Origin: Lentisphaeria bacterium
GTDB lineage: Bacteria; Verrucomicrobiota; Lentisphaeria; Victivallales; UBA1829
NCBI GenBank assembly: GCA_003526375.1
Contig: DPDG01000088.1
Coordinates: forward strand, 428-17,219
Reading direction: 5' to 3'
DNA: 16,792 nt
The position numbers and the translations under genes were made by a program. The notes under the pieces are model-generated. The model searched no databases and was not told the DNA's origin. It saw only the letters and a list, made by a program, of their open reading frames with translations. Of this stretch, positions 1 to 6,730 are shown one piece after another; position 1 is the first letter of the stretch, and each line of letters begins with the position of its first letter.

Positions 1-164
1 GGCAGATGCAACGCACCTGCACCGGACATATTCTGAACACAGCAAAACTGCAGGAACAACAATCTCAAGTTCTGTTCCATCTCATTTGCAAGCAGGAAAA
101 TCTTATTCTGACATTTTCTGTCCCATTTTTCTTCAGCTTTTTTTATGAAAGCCTCTTTTTTCTC

Positions 165-192
165 TTGAAAAACATTCCGCCGCATTTATATT
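165..192 (+). promoter_or_regulatory. Possible sigma70-type promoter for the first operon
   Basis: TTGAAA at 165-170 is followed after 16 bases by TATATT at 187-192. Each hexamer differs from the sigma70 consensus by one base. Transcription would start near 199 and leave a leader of about 175 bases before the first start codon at 374. The surrounding sequence is AT-rich, so a chance match is quite possible. Confidence 0.35.
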
Positions 193-246
193 TGTTCTTC
201 GTGGCCTTGCTGAGGGGAGTGTAAGCAGAAAGTGATTTGGGATAGA

Positions 247-260
247 TGAACAGCTTTTCA
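247..260. promoter_or_regulatory. Short palindrome, possible operator
   Basis: TGAACAGCTTTTCA is a 14-base near-palindrome with one mismatched pair (TGAA, six bases, TTCA). It lies between the possible promoter and the first gene. Its half-sites resemble those of the operator at 6694-6707, but the spacing is two bases longer and the central CG is missing, so the same regulator need not bind both. It may be chance. Confidence 0.2.
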
Positions 261-362
261 CTCATCAGTCTGAATTTGCGGCACAGCGACTCTGTGTCTT
301 GTTTCTTCTTGTCTGTTTTTTTCTTTTATTTCAATTCCATTCATTCTTGCAAGAGCAAGCAG

Positions 363-368
363 AGGAGG
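363..368 (+). promoter_or_regulatory. Shine-Dalgarno site that fixes the start at 374
   Basis: AGGAGG lies five bases upstream of the ATG at 374. It decides the start of the DUF1549/DUF1553 gene against an in-frame ATG at 299, which has no such site and would put a second hydrophobic stretch ahead of the signal peptide. Confidence 0.85.
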
Positions 369-373
369 TTATT

Positions 374-1963
374 ATGCGTATGATCTGTTGTCTGCCGGGG
401 GTCTTTTTGATCATGGCCCTGCTGGGAGCGTCTCCTTATGAGGGTGGTATTCCGCCGGACCCGAATCTGAAGATCAATGCAATTCTCCGCAGCGGCTGGA
501 AAGAAAAAAATATCGCCCCGCCTGAAACAGCCTCGGATGCGGTATTCCTGCGACGGGTTTACCTGACCGTGGCGGGACGGCTTCCCACCATTGCGGAAGC
601 ACGCAGGTTTCTTGCCGACAAGTCGCAGGATAAACGGGCAAAGCTGATCGACAGTCTGCTCGCCTCGCCCGAATATGCCGATCTGCTGGCGATGCGTTTT
701 GCGGATATGCTGCGGATCAAGTCCGAGTTCCCGATCAATCTCTGGCCGAATGCGGTTCAGGCATGGCACCGCCAGATCCGCGCCGAACTGCTTGCGGATC
801 GTTCGTATCGGGACATGACGCGGGATATGCTGACCGCTTCCGGAAGCAATTTCCGTATCCCGCACGCAAATTTTTTCCGTGCATCCGCCGACCGTTCTCC
901 ACTGGGACTGGCAAAAGCAGTCGCGCTGACCTTCACAGGCATCCGGCTGGAGAACCTGCCGGAGGAGGAACAGAAGCGTTTTGCCGAATTCTTCTCGCGC
1001 ATCCGTTACAAAAGCACGTATGAATGGAAAGAGGAGATCGTTTATACCGATTTCAATCCTGTCCGTATCAAGGCACGTGCCCTTGACGGGGAAACGTTCA
1101 CGATCAATTCGCCGGAGGAGGATCCGCGTCAGATTTTTGCAGACTGGCTTCTGGAGAAGGACAATCCCTATTTCGCACGGGCAGCGGTAAACCGGGTCTG
1201 GCACTGGATCTTCGGGCGCGGTATCATGCCGGAAACGGACAATCTGGCTTTGCTTCCAGGGTTCCGGGAACGCATTTTCAGCATATTCCGGGCGGAAAAC
1301 GGGAATAATGCCCCGTTCAATCCGGAACTGCTGGCGTATCTTGAACAGGAGTTCAAGGACTCCAATTACAGTATCAGGCATCTTTACCGCACGATTCTGA
1401 ACTCCGAGGCGTTTCAGGCGACGGCGATGAATTCCGATCCGAAGTCCGTCGCGGACTTTGCTTCCTATCCGGTGCGGCGGCTGGATTCGGAAATTCTGGT
1501 GGATGCGCTGGCTTCCGCAAGCGGCGGATATGACAGATATATGAGCGTAATTCCGGAACCGTTCACATTTCTGCCGCCTGCAACGCGTGCAGTCACAATT
1601 GCAGACGGCAGCATCTCCACAGGAGTGCTGGACAGTTTCGGGCGGCCGCCGCGCGATTCCGGGCATTACAGCGAGCGCAACGGCGTCAGTACGGAATCTC
1701 AGCGTCTTTACCTGCTGAACTCCGGCACACTTTACCGGCGTCTCTCGAATCTGCCGTGGAAACTGTTCAAGGGGAAAAGAATCAATGACCGGCAGCGGCT
1801 CGATCTCCTTTATCTCCATCTGCTTTCACGCTATCCGACACAGGAGGAGTTCAAGACGTTCGACAGATACCGTAAGACATTCGCTCCGAAACAGCGCCAC
1901 CGGGTCTGGCCCGATGTCGCGTGGGTGCTGGCGAATTCCAAAGAATTTCTTTATTATCATTGA
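374..1963 (+). CDS. Secreted DUF1549/DUF1553-domain protein, short form without CxxCH
   Basis: This 529-residue protein begins with a hydrophobic export signal (about residues 1-20) and continues with a DUF1549 region from about residue 45. The opening FLRRVYLTVAGRLPT (residue 58 on) and the pattern DKRAKLIDSLLASPEYAD are typical of the family. A DUF1553 region runs from about residue 250 to the end, with DNPYFARAAVNRVWHWIFGRGI and a closing LANSKEFLYYH. The biochemical function of these domains is not established; they are abundant in Planctomycetota and Lentisphaerota and usually sit beside DUF1501 genes, as here. The usual CxxCHxHP segment after the GIRLE motif is absent, and no N-terminal cytochrome domain is fused, so the protein is shorter than most relatives. 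It is the first gene of a four-gene operon, 10 bases before the next start. Family assignment is firm; function is unknown. Confidence 0.9.
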   Translation: MRMICCLPGVFLIMALLGASPYEGGIPPDPNLKINAILRSGWKEKNIAPPETASDAVFLRRVYLTVAGRLPTIAEARRFLADKSQDKRAKLIDSLLASPEYADLLAMRFADMLRIKSEFPINLWPNAVQAWHRQIRAELLADRSYRDMTRDMLTASGSNFRIPHANFFRASADRSPLGLAKAVALTFTGIRLENLPEEEQKRFAEFFSRIRYKSTYEWKEEIVYTDFNPVRIKARALDGETFTINSPEEDPRQIFADWLLEKDNPYFARAAVNRVWHWIFGRGIMPETDNLALLPGFRERIFSIFRAENGNNAPFNPELLAYLEQEFKDSNYSIRHLYRTILNSEAFQATAMNSDPKSVADFASYPVRRLDSEILVDALASASGGYDRYMSVIPEPFTFLPPATRAVTIADGSISTGVLDSFGRPPRDSGHYSERNGVSTESQRLYLLNSGTLYRRLSNLPWKLFKGKRINDRQRLDLLYLHLLSRYPTQEEFKTFDRYRKTFAPKQRHRVWPDVAWVLANSKEFLYYH

Positions 1964-1973
1964 GAGGCGAGTC

Positions 1974-3302
1974 ATGGACAGACGTGAATTTTTGAAGACA
2001 ATGGCGATGCTCACCGCATGGGGCGCCGCCGGCAGGATTACCGGCAATCTCTTTGCCGCTTCTCCCGCAGAAAGCGCGGCGAAACAGCAATCGAAAGTGC
2101 GTTCCGTGATCGAGATCTGGATCTGGGGCGGTCCCTCGCATCTTGAGACATTCGACCCGAAACCGAATGCGGGACAGGCTTACAACGGCGGTTATGGAGA
2201 TATCCCGACCAACGTTCCGGGGATTCGGATCAGTGAATTCCTGCCGAAACTTGCACAGCAGATGGACAAGTTTTCGATCATCCGCAGCATGTGCCACGGA
2301 ACCAATGCCCACGAAACCGCGACTTATCTGATGCAGACCGGGCGCATGCCCGGCGACGGAATCACCTACCCCGCGATCGGCGCCGTAATCGCCATGCTCA
2401 AGAGCAAAGGCTACAAAGGCAAACTTCCGCCTTACATCGCGTTGACGACAAACAAAGGGCGTTTCTCGGAAAACGGATTTTTAAGCGATAAATACAAACC
2501 TCTTGCGACAGGATCGAATCCGAATGCCGCGAAATTCCAGGTGGACGGTTTCGTGCCTCCCGGAAACGTGACTCAGGAACAGATCAGGCAGCGCCTGAAA
2601 TTCGCGGAGGAGCTGGATACTTTCGGACATGCTCTGACGGGGTGTCCGGAACTGATCGCGTTCGAGAAATCGGGAGCGCAGGCGCAGGCTGTCATCAACG
2701 GCGACGATGCAAAGGCGTTCGACCTGAATCTCGAAACGAAGGAAATGCGTGACCGTTACGGGCGCAATACTTTCGGGCAGTGCTGTCTTGCCGCGCGCCG
2801 TCTGGTCGAGGCGGGCGTCCCCTACATCACGATCAACGCGCAGGGTTGGGATACGCATAAGAAACATTTCGAGGCGATGAAGAAACTCGGTCCGGAGATG
2901 GATCAGGGATTCGCCGCACTGCTGGAGGATTTGAGCGAAAAGAAACTGCTGGATTCCACCCTGATCTGGTGTACCGGCGAATTCGGGCGCACTCCGAAAG
3001 TCGATTACGGCGAACCGTGGAACGGCGGGCGCAATCACTTCTGCCATTGTTTCAGCACGGTTGTGGCGGGCGGCGGTTTTGCAGGCGGCAGAGTGCTCGG
3101 CGCTTCGGACGCGCGGGGGGAACGGCCCGTCGAACGTCCGGTAAGTCCGGTTGATCTGCTGTGGAGCATCTACGAGCTCGCGGGGATTGACCCGGCGGGA
3201 AAACTGCCGAATCCGCGCGGGCTGGACTTGACGATCCTGCCTCCCGACGGGGGAAAAAGCAAGATCAGGGAGCTTTACAAAAATCCGGAGGTGAAAGCAT
3301 GA
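1974..3302 (+). CDS. Tat-exported DUF1501-domain protein (alkaline-phosphatase-like fold)
   Basis: This 442-residue protein starts with a twin-arginine signal (MDRREFLKTMAML, then a hydrophobic stretch ending near AASPAES), which implies folded export. The rest is a full DUF1501 domain: IWGGPSHLETFDPKP near residue 48, WDTH at 292-295, GEFGRTP at 335-341 and GGRNHF with His355. Such Asp, Thr and His positions are the expected metal-site residues of an alkaline-phosphatase/sulfatase-like fold, so a hydrolase of phosphate or sulfate esters is possible, but no activity is established for DUF1501. I chose the ATG at 1974 because the open frame extending upstream to 1785 overlaps the previous gene and has no family similarity, while this start gives an intact Tat signal with a GAGGCGA site before it. 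It ends in a 4-base overlap with the next gene. Confidence 0.92.
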   Translation: MDRREFLKTMAMLTAWGAAGRITGNLFAASPAESAAKQQSKVRSVIEIWIWGGPSHLETFDPKPNAGQAYNGGYGDIPTNVPGIRISEFLPKLAQQMDKFSIIRSMCHGTNAHETATYLMQTGRMPGDGITYPAIGAVIAMLKSKGYKGKLPPYIALTTNKGRFSENGFLSDKYKPLATGSNPNAAKFQVDGFVPPGNVTQEQIRQRLKFAEELDTFGHALTGCPELIAFEKSGAQAQAVINGDDAKAFDLNLETKEMRDRYGRNTFGQCCLAARRLVEAGVPYITINAQGWDTHKKHFEAMKKLGPEMDQGFAALLEDLSEKKLLDSTLIWCTGEFGRTPKVDYGEPWNGGRNHFCHCFSTVVAGGGFAGGRVLGASDARGERPVERPVSPVDLLWSIYELAGIDPAGKLPNPRGLDLTILPPDGGKSKIRELYKNPEVKA

Positions 3303-5416
3303 AAACACTTCTGACTTTTTTTCTGTGTTCCGTCACAGCGGCATGTTTTGCAATGCATATCGGCTATCTGATGCCCTCCGGCGGACAGCAGGGCAGAACC
3401 GTGGAGCTGATTGTCGGCGGGCAGCAGTTCTGGGGACTCAAGGGTGCGATGGTATCCGGCGGCGGGGTGACAGTGGAGTCCGTCGAGGCTGTGCGTGGTT
3501 TCCCTTATCCTCCGTGGCAGCAGCGGCAGTATCTCAAGAAATGGCTGGACGGCATTGAAAAGGGCAATAACGAAAAGCCGCCGCTGCCGGACAATACCGA
3601 GGGATGGCACACGCATTTCTACTGGGAGCGTCTGGACAACCTGACTCCGCTGGAACGTGAGCTGACACTCCGCTTCCTTTATGTCCCGCGCAATCCGCTT
3701 CAGATGAGTCCGGCGATTGCAAGTTCCGCGATCGTGCGCCTCCGCATTGCCCCCGATGCGGAGCCAGGGGAACGGGAATTCCGCCTGGTTTCAAACGGAC
3801 GCATCAGCAATCCCCTGCGTTTTTACGTGGATACCCTGAATGAATACCGCGAGCCCTTTTTTCCGCTTCCCCCGAAAAAGCCGGAAAACGGAGCATTCGC
3901 CGTTCCCGGTGTGCTGAACGGGCAGATCATGCCCGGAGAAACGGATTATTACAGGTTTGCCGCGAAAAAGAATGAAGAAATCACGTTCTCCATGATCGCA
4001 CGTTATCTGATGCCGTTCATCGGCGACGGCGTTCCCGGACATTTCCAGCCGGTGTTGGAAGTCGTGGACGCCAAAGGGAAGTCGCTGGCGTTTGCCGACG
4101 ACAACTACTTCGATCCCGATCCGGTGCTCTTCTTCAAAGCTCCGGCGGACGGTGAATATACGCTGGTGGTGCGGGATGCCCTTTACCGCGGACGCGAGGA
4201 TTTCGTCTACCGGATCCGCGCGGTTCACGGGAAACCGGAATATACGGTCATGCCGCCGCCCGAATTCCCCGGCGTGAAAATTATGGATGCGGCGTCCCTG
4301 AACAGAAATGAACCTGCTGCAAGGCCGGTCATGGTCAGAGGCGTCATGGAGAAAGGCAGGAAAGACTCTTATCTCTTTGAGGCGCAAAAAGGGGAACGGA
4401 TCATTTTCGAGGTTTTTGCCCGCCGCCTGAAGTCTCCGCTGGATTCGCTGATTCAGGTTTATGACGGAAAAGGAAAACGGATTGCGGTCAATGACGATTG
4501 CGAACGCTTGAAAGCCGGTGTGATTCTTCACGGCGCCGCGGATTCGTATCTGGACTTTACGGTTCCGGCGGATGGGCGCTATACTGTGACTGTTTCCGAT
4601 ACCTCCGGGCTTGGCGGCAGGGATTATGTCTATTATCTCAGGATTGATCAGCCACGCCCACGTTTCACGGTGTATTCGGTACCATCTTCCCTGGAAGTTG
4701 CAATGGTCGGGGCGGAGCCTCTGACACTTGTGGCGGAACGCCATGACGGATTCAGCGGAGAGATCGGTCTGAAGCTGAAAAACGGCGGCGATTATATTCT
4801 GAACGGTCCCAAAAGCATTCCCGCAGGATGTGACCGCGCCGTTGTCACGATCACAACGAAATCGAACAGGAAAATCGAGCCGCGCCGTGTTGAGATCGAG
4901 GCAAGTTCCGGCGACTTCAGAACAACCGTGATTCCCGGTGACGAGGCGATGCAGGCGTTTGCTTATACACATATCGTTCCGGCGCGGCGGATGCTTTTCA
5001 CGAAGCGCTGGAAGTACAGCGGCGCGGAGAAATTTTCATGGGCGTCGAAACATCCGGTTGCGAAATTGGCTCCCGAAGCGAAACTGGCGGTCAATGTGAA
5101 TCCCCGGAACTTCCCGGAAGATGCGGAGGCGGAACTGGAAATCATCGACCCGCCGGACTGGGTCAAGGTTGTTCCAAACGACGCATCCCGCGCCAGACCG
5201 GGGCAGATCATTTCTCCGAAGCAGGGAGAAAAGGTGAAGCCTTACCGGCTTGCACTGACTCTGGCGCGGAAACCGGAGGGAAAAGGAAAGGCGGTCAACC
5301 AGCTTTTCAAGGTGGTTTACAAATACAACAGCAAACCCGATAAAGAGGGAAAAATCAGACGCGTTACTTCGGAGATCATTCTTCCGGCAGTAAGGCTTGA
5401 AGGAGGATCGAAGTAA
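3299..5416 (+). CDS. Secreted protein with two PPC-type beta-sandwich domains
   Basis: This 705-residue protein has an export signal (MKTLLTFFLCSVTAACFA). Next is an N-terminal region with MPSGGQQGRTVELIVGG, a pattern I associate with planctomycete-type PPC proteins that accompany DUF1501 genes. Two bacterial pre-peptidase C-terminal (PPC) beta-sandwiches follow, about residues 207-305 (PGETDYYRF through ADGEYTLVVRD) and 346-450 (KGRKDSYLF through DGRYTVTVSD). A further beta-rich region from about 479 (ERHDGFSGEIGLKL) looks immunoglobulin-like. No protease or other catalytic domain is visible, so a binding, scaffold or envelope role is likelier than catalysis. The start overlaps the DUF1501 stop as ATGA, with GGAGG at 3287-3291 inside that gene, which points to translational coupling. 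The last codon overlaps the next start by one base. Confidence 0.88.
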   Translation: MKTLLTFFLCSVTAACFAMHIGYLMPSGGQQGRTVELIVGGQQFWGLKGAMVSGGGVTVESVEAVRGFPYPPWQQRQYLKKWLDGIEKGNNEKPPLPDNTEGWHTHFYWERLDNLTPLERELTLRFLYVPRNPLQMSPAIASSAIVRLRIAPDAEPGEREFRLVSNGRISNPLRFYVDTLNEYREPFFPLPPKKPENGAFAVPGVLNGQIMPGETDYYRFAAKKNEEITFSMIARYLMPFIGDGVPGHFQPVLEVVDAKGKSLAFADDNYFDPDPVLFFKAPADGEYTLVVRDALYRGREDFVYRIRAVHGKPEYTVMPPPEFPGVKIMDAASLNRNEPAARPVMVRGVMEKGRKDSYLFEAQKGERIIFEVFARRLKSPLDSLIQVYDGKGKRIAVNDDCERLKAGVILHGAADSYLDFTVPADGRYTVTVSDTSGLGGRDYVYYLRIDQPRPRFTVYSVPSSLEVAMVGAEPLTLVAERHDGFSGEIGLKLKNGGDYILNGPKSIPAGCDRAVVTITTKSNRKIEPRRVEIEASSGDFRTTVIPGDEAMQAFAYTHIVPARRMLFTKRWKYSGAEKFSWASKHPVAKLAPEAKLAVNVNPRNFPEDAEAELEIIDPPDWVKVVPNDASRARPGQIISPKQGEKVKPYRLALTLARKPEGKGKAVNQLFKVVYKYNSKPDKEGKIRRVTSEIILPAVRLEGGSK

Positions 5417-6531
5417 TGTTCAGACACGCTGAATTTTTTGCGGAAAACGGAATCACGGAACATTTCTTTGCCGGAGAGGCTTCTCCGGCGGGAAGTTTCA
5501 AGGAGGAAGCCGAAGCTCTGCTGGCGGAGTACATTTCCTCTGCCGCACGTCATGGCTGTTCTCTTGAAAGCGAAATGCTTTTGCGGTTTCATCTGAGCGA
5601 TATTACGAACCAGGCGCCGTTTCTGAAAGAACTCCTGAACGGAAAATCCTCTTTCATTTCAATCGTGGGACAGCCTCCGGCAAATGGCGGGCGCATTGCA
5701 CTGGAGGCATGGCACTGGTGCGGCGGCAAGCTGAAACAGATGCAGGAAGGGGTGCTTGAGGTCGTTTTGAAAAACTATAAGGTCCTGTGGTTCAAGACTC
5801 CTGACCCTGTAGTTTCCGACAGTGCAAAACAGACCGTTTATGAGTTCGAATCACTCAAGCGGGGGCTTTCCGTTTACAATGCGACCGTGGAGGCGAACAC
5901 GGTCCGCACATGGCTCTACTGCCGGGATGTCGACAACAATTATGCCGGTCTGGTCATGGCGCGGAACGAGTTCTTTGCCGGAAACGGACTTTCCACTTCA
6001 ACTCATTTCATCGCAAGCACCGGAATCGAAGGGCAGATGGAAAAGCCGTCGCGCCTCGTCAAGATGGATTCGCTCAACTATACGGATCTCAGGCAGGGGC
6101 AGCAGATTTACCTCTCCGCGCCGGAAATGCTTTCCCCGACGGCTTTGTACGGGGTCAGTTTCGAGCGGGGGACACGGCTTGTGCTGGGAGACCGTTCCCA
6201 CTACTTTATTTCAGGAACGGCAAGCATCGACAGCCGGGGACAGGTGGTGCATCCTTATGACGTCACGAAACAGACGGAACGGCTTGTAGACAATGTCGCG
6301 GCTCTTCTGGAAAGTTCCGCCGGAACTTTGTCCGACCTGAAATGGGCAACGGTCTATCTGCGTGATCCTGCGGATGCGGCACTGGTGCGGAATGTCCTTG
6401 CCCAACGCCTGCCGCCCGAACTTCCGTTTGTAATTGTCCGCGCTCCCGTGTGCCGTCCGGCGTGGCTGGTGGAAATGGAATGTGTTGCCGTGAACCATCA
6501 GGGCAATCCCGCCTTTGCACCGTTGTCGTGA
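5416..6531 (+). CDS. Rid-fold protein resembling chorismatases (FkbO/Hyg5/XanB2-like)
   Basis: This 371-residue protein has no export signal and should be cytoplasmic. Its C-terminal part (about 260-368) has a YjgF/Rid fold pattern: HYFISGTASIDSRGQVVHP, then a helix with TERLVDNVAALLES, then LVEMECVAV. The central motif RTWLYCRDVDNNY (from about 164) followed by STHFIASTGIEGQ, and the ending PVCRPAWLVEME (Cys346, Arg347, Glu353, Glu355), resemble chorismate-hydrolysing enzymes built from two Rid-like halves. The arginine that binds the carboxylate in E. coli RidA (in PARSCVEV) aligns by eye with Val339, so ordinary enamine/imine deaminase activity is unlikely. A chorismatase-like enzyme or a non-catalytic ligand-binding Rid protein are the main options. 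AGGAGG at 5401-5406 precedes the ATG, which overlaps the PPC stop codon (TAATG). Fold is likely; reaction is uncertain. Confidence 0.75.
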   Translation: MFRHAEFFAENGITEHFFAGEASPAGSFKEEAEALLAEYISSAARHGCSLESEMLLRFHLSDITNQAPFLKELLNGKSSFISIVGQPPANGGRIALEAWHWCGGKLKQMQEGVLEVVLKNYKVLWFKTPDPVVSDSAKQTVYEFESLKRGLSVYNATVEANTVRTWLYCRDVDNNYAGLVMARNEFFAGNGLSTSTHFIASTGIEGQMEKPSRLVKMDSLNYTDLRQGQQIYLSAPEMLSPTALYGVSFERGTRLVLGDRSHYFISGTASIDSRGQVVHPYDVTKQTERLVDNVAALLESSAGTLSDLKWATVYLRDPADAALVRNVLAQRLPPELPFVIVRAPVCRPAWLVEMECVAVNHQGNPAFAPLS

Positions 6532-6546
6532 GGTCCTCAGACATCA

Positions 6547-6567
6547 GCCGGAGATCGGGGTTCCGGC
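6547..6567 (+). terminator. Possible hairpin after the first operon
   Basis: GCCGGA (6547-6552) and TCCGGC (6562-6567) can pair as a 6-bp GC-rich stem with a 9-base loop, 16 bases after the stop at 6531. It stands where the operon should end, but no T-run follows (ACAGTAAAAATATT). It is not a standard intrinsic terminator and may only be an RNA-stabilising hairpin. Confidence 0.25.
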
Positions 6568-6655
6568 ACAGTAAAAATATTCATCGGAAATCGGTTCTTT
6601 GAGGAAAAACATCAGGGAAAAGTGAAAAAAGTCCTTGTTTTTAAATACTCCCACC

Positions 6656-6684
6656 TTGACAACAGCAGGATTTTCGATTATAAT
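6656..6684 (+). promoter_or_regulatory. Consensus sigma70-type promoter of the LacI-family gene
   Basis: TTGACA (6656-6661) and TATAAT (6679-6684) are exact consensus hexamers separated by 17 bases. Transcription should start near 6691-6692, just before the operator at 6694-6707, leaving a leader of about 40 bases. Such a perfect promoter would be strong without repression, which fits a negatively autoregulated repressor gene. Confidence 0.85.
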
Positions 6685-6693
6685 TATAATATA

Positions 6694-6707
6694 GTGAAAC
6701 GATTCAC
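6694..6707. promoter_or_regulatory. LacI-family operator, probably autoregulatory
   Basis: GTGAAACGATTCAC is a 14-base palindrome with one mismatched pair and a central CG, the hallmark of LacI/GalR-family operators, in which a leucine of the hinge helix inserts at the CG step. It begins 10 bases after the -10 hexamer, so a bound repressor would cover the transcription start. The adjacent gene encodes a LacI-type regulator, its likely ligand. I found no second copy in the window, including 7718-7901 and 8757-8810. Confidence 0.75.
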
Positions 6708-6718
6708 AACTTTAATTC

Positions 6719-6722
6719 AGGA
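6719..6722 (+). promoter_or_regulatory. Shine-Dalgarno site favouring the ATG at 6731
   Basis: AGGA ends eight bases before ATG 6731 but only two bases before the in-frame GTG at 6725. The spacing favours the ATG, which also starts the protein with MVTISDVAKKAGV, the usual N-terminus of LacI-type DNA-binding domains. Confidence 0.6.
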
Positions 6723-6730
6723 TCGTGAAA

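Larger units (their letters stand above)
1..373. other. Gene-free T-rich upstream region of the first operon
   Basis: No convincing gene is present here. A 72-codon open frame at 6-224 has no ribosome binding site and encodes a low-complexity, Phe/Leu-rich peptide unlike any family I know. The stretch is rich in pyrimidines on the + strand, notably around 296-345. It contains a possible promoter (165-192), a short palindrome (247-260), a small potential hairpin (CTTGC at 346-350, GCAAG at 355-359) and the ribosome binding site of the first gene (363-368). I see no terminator for an upstream gene. Confidence 0.6.

Noticed and set aside
52..78. GGAACA/TGTTCC inverted repeat with a 15-base loop
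   Set aside because: The 6-bp stem has a long loop, no T-run and no gene end visible nearby; it is within chance expectation.
6..224. 72-codon plus-strand open frame at the window start
   Set aside because: There is no ribosome binding site, and the Phe/Leu-rich composition simply reflects the T-rich DNA of a leader region.
299..373. Longer N-terminus for the first gene from ATG 299
   Set aside because: It lacks a Shine-Dalgarno site, whereas AGGAGG sits at ideal spacing before ATG 374, which gives a normal signal peptide.
341..1819. Open frame of 492 codons on the minus strand opposite the DUF1549/DUF1553 gene
   Set aside because: It lies entirely opposite a gene of recognised family, reads as Arg/Gln-rich sequence without domains, and has no sensible context. 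It is a shadow of the codon bias of the real gene.
3791..4972. Open frame of 393 codons on the minus strand inside the PPC gene
   Set aside because: It is opposite recognisable PPC domains, and the encoded peptide shows no signal, motif or neighbour in that orientation.
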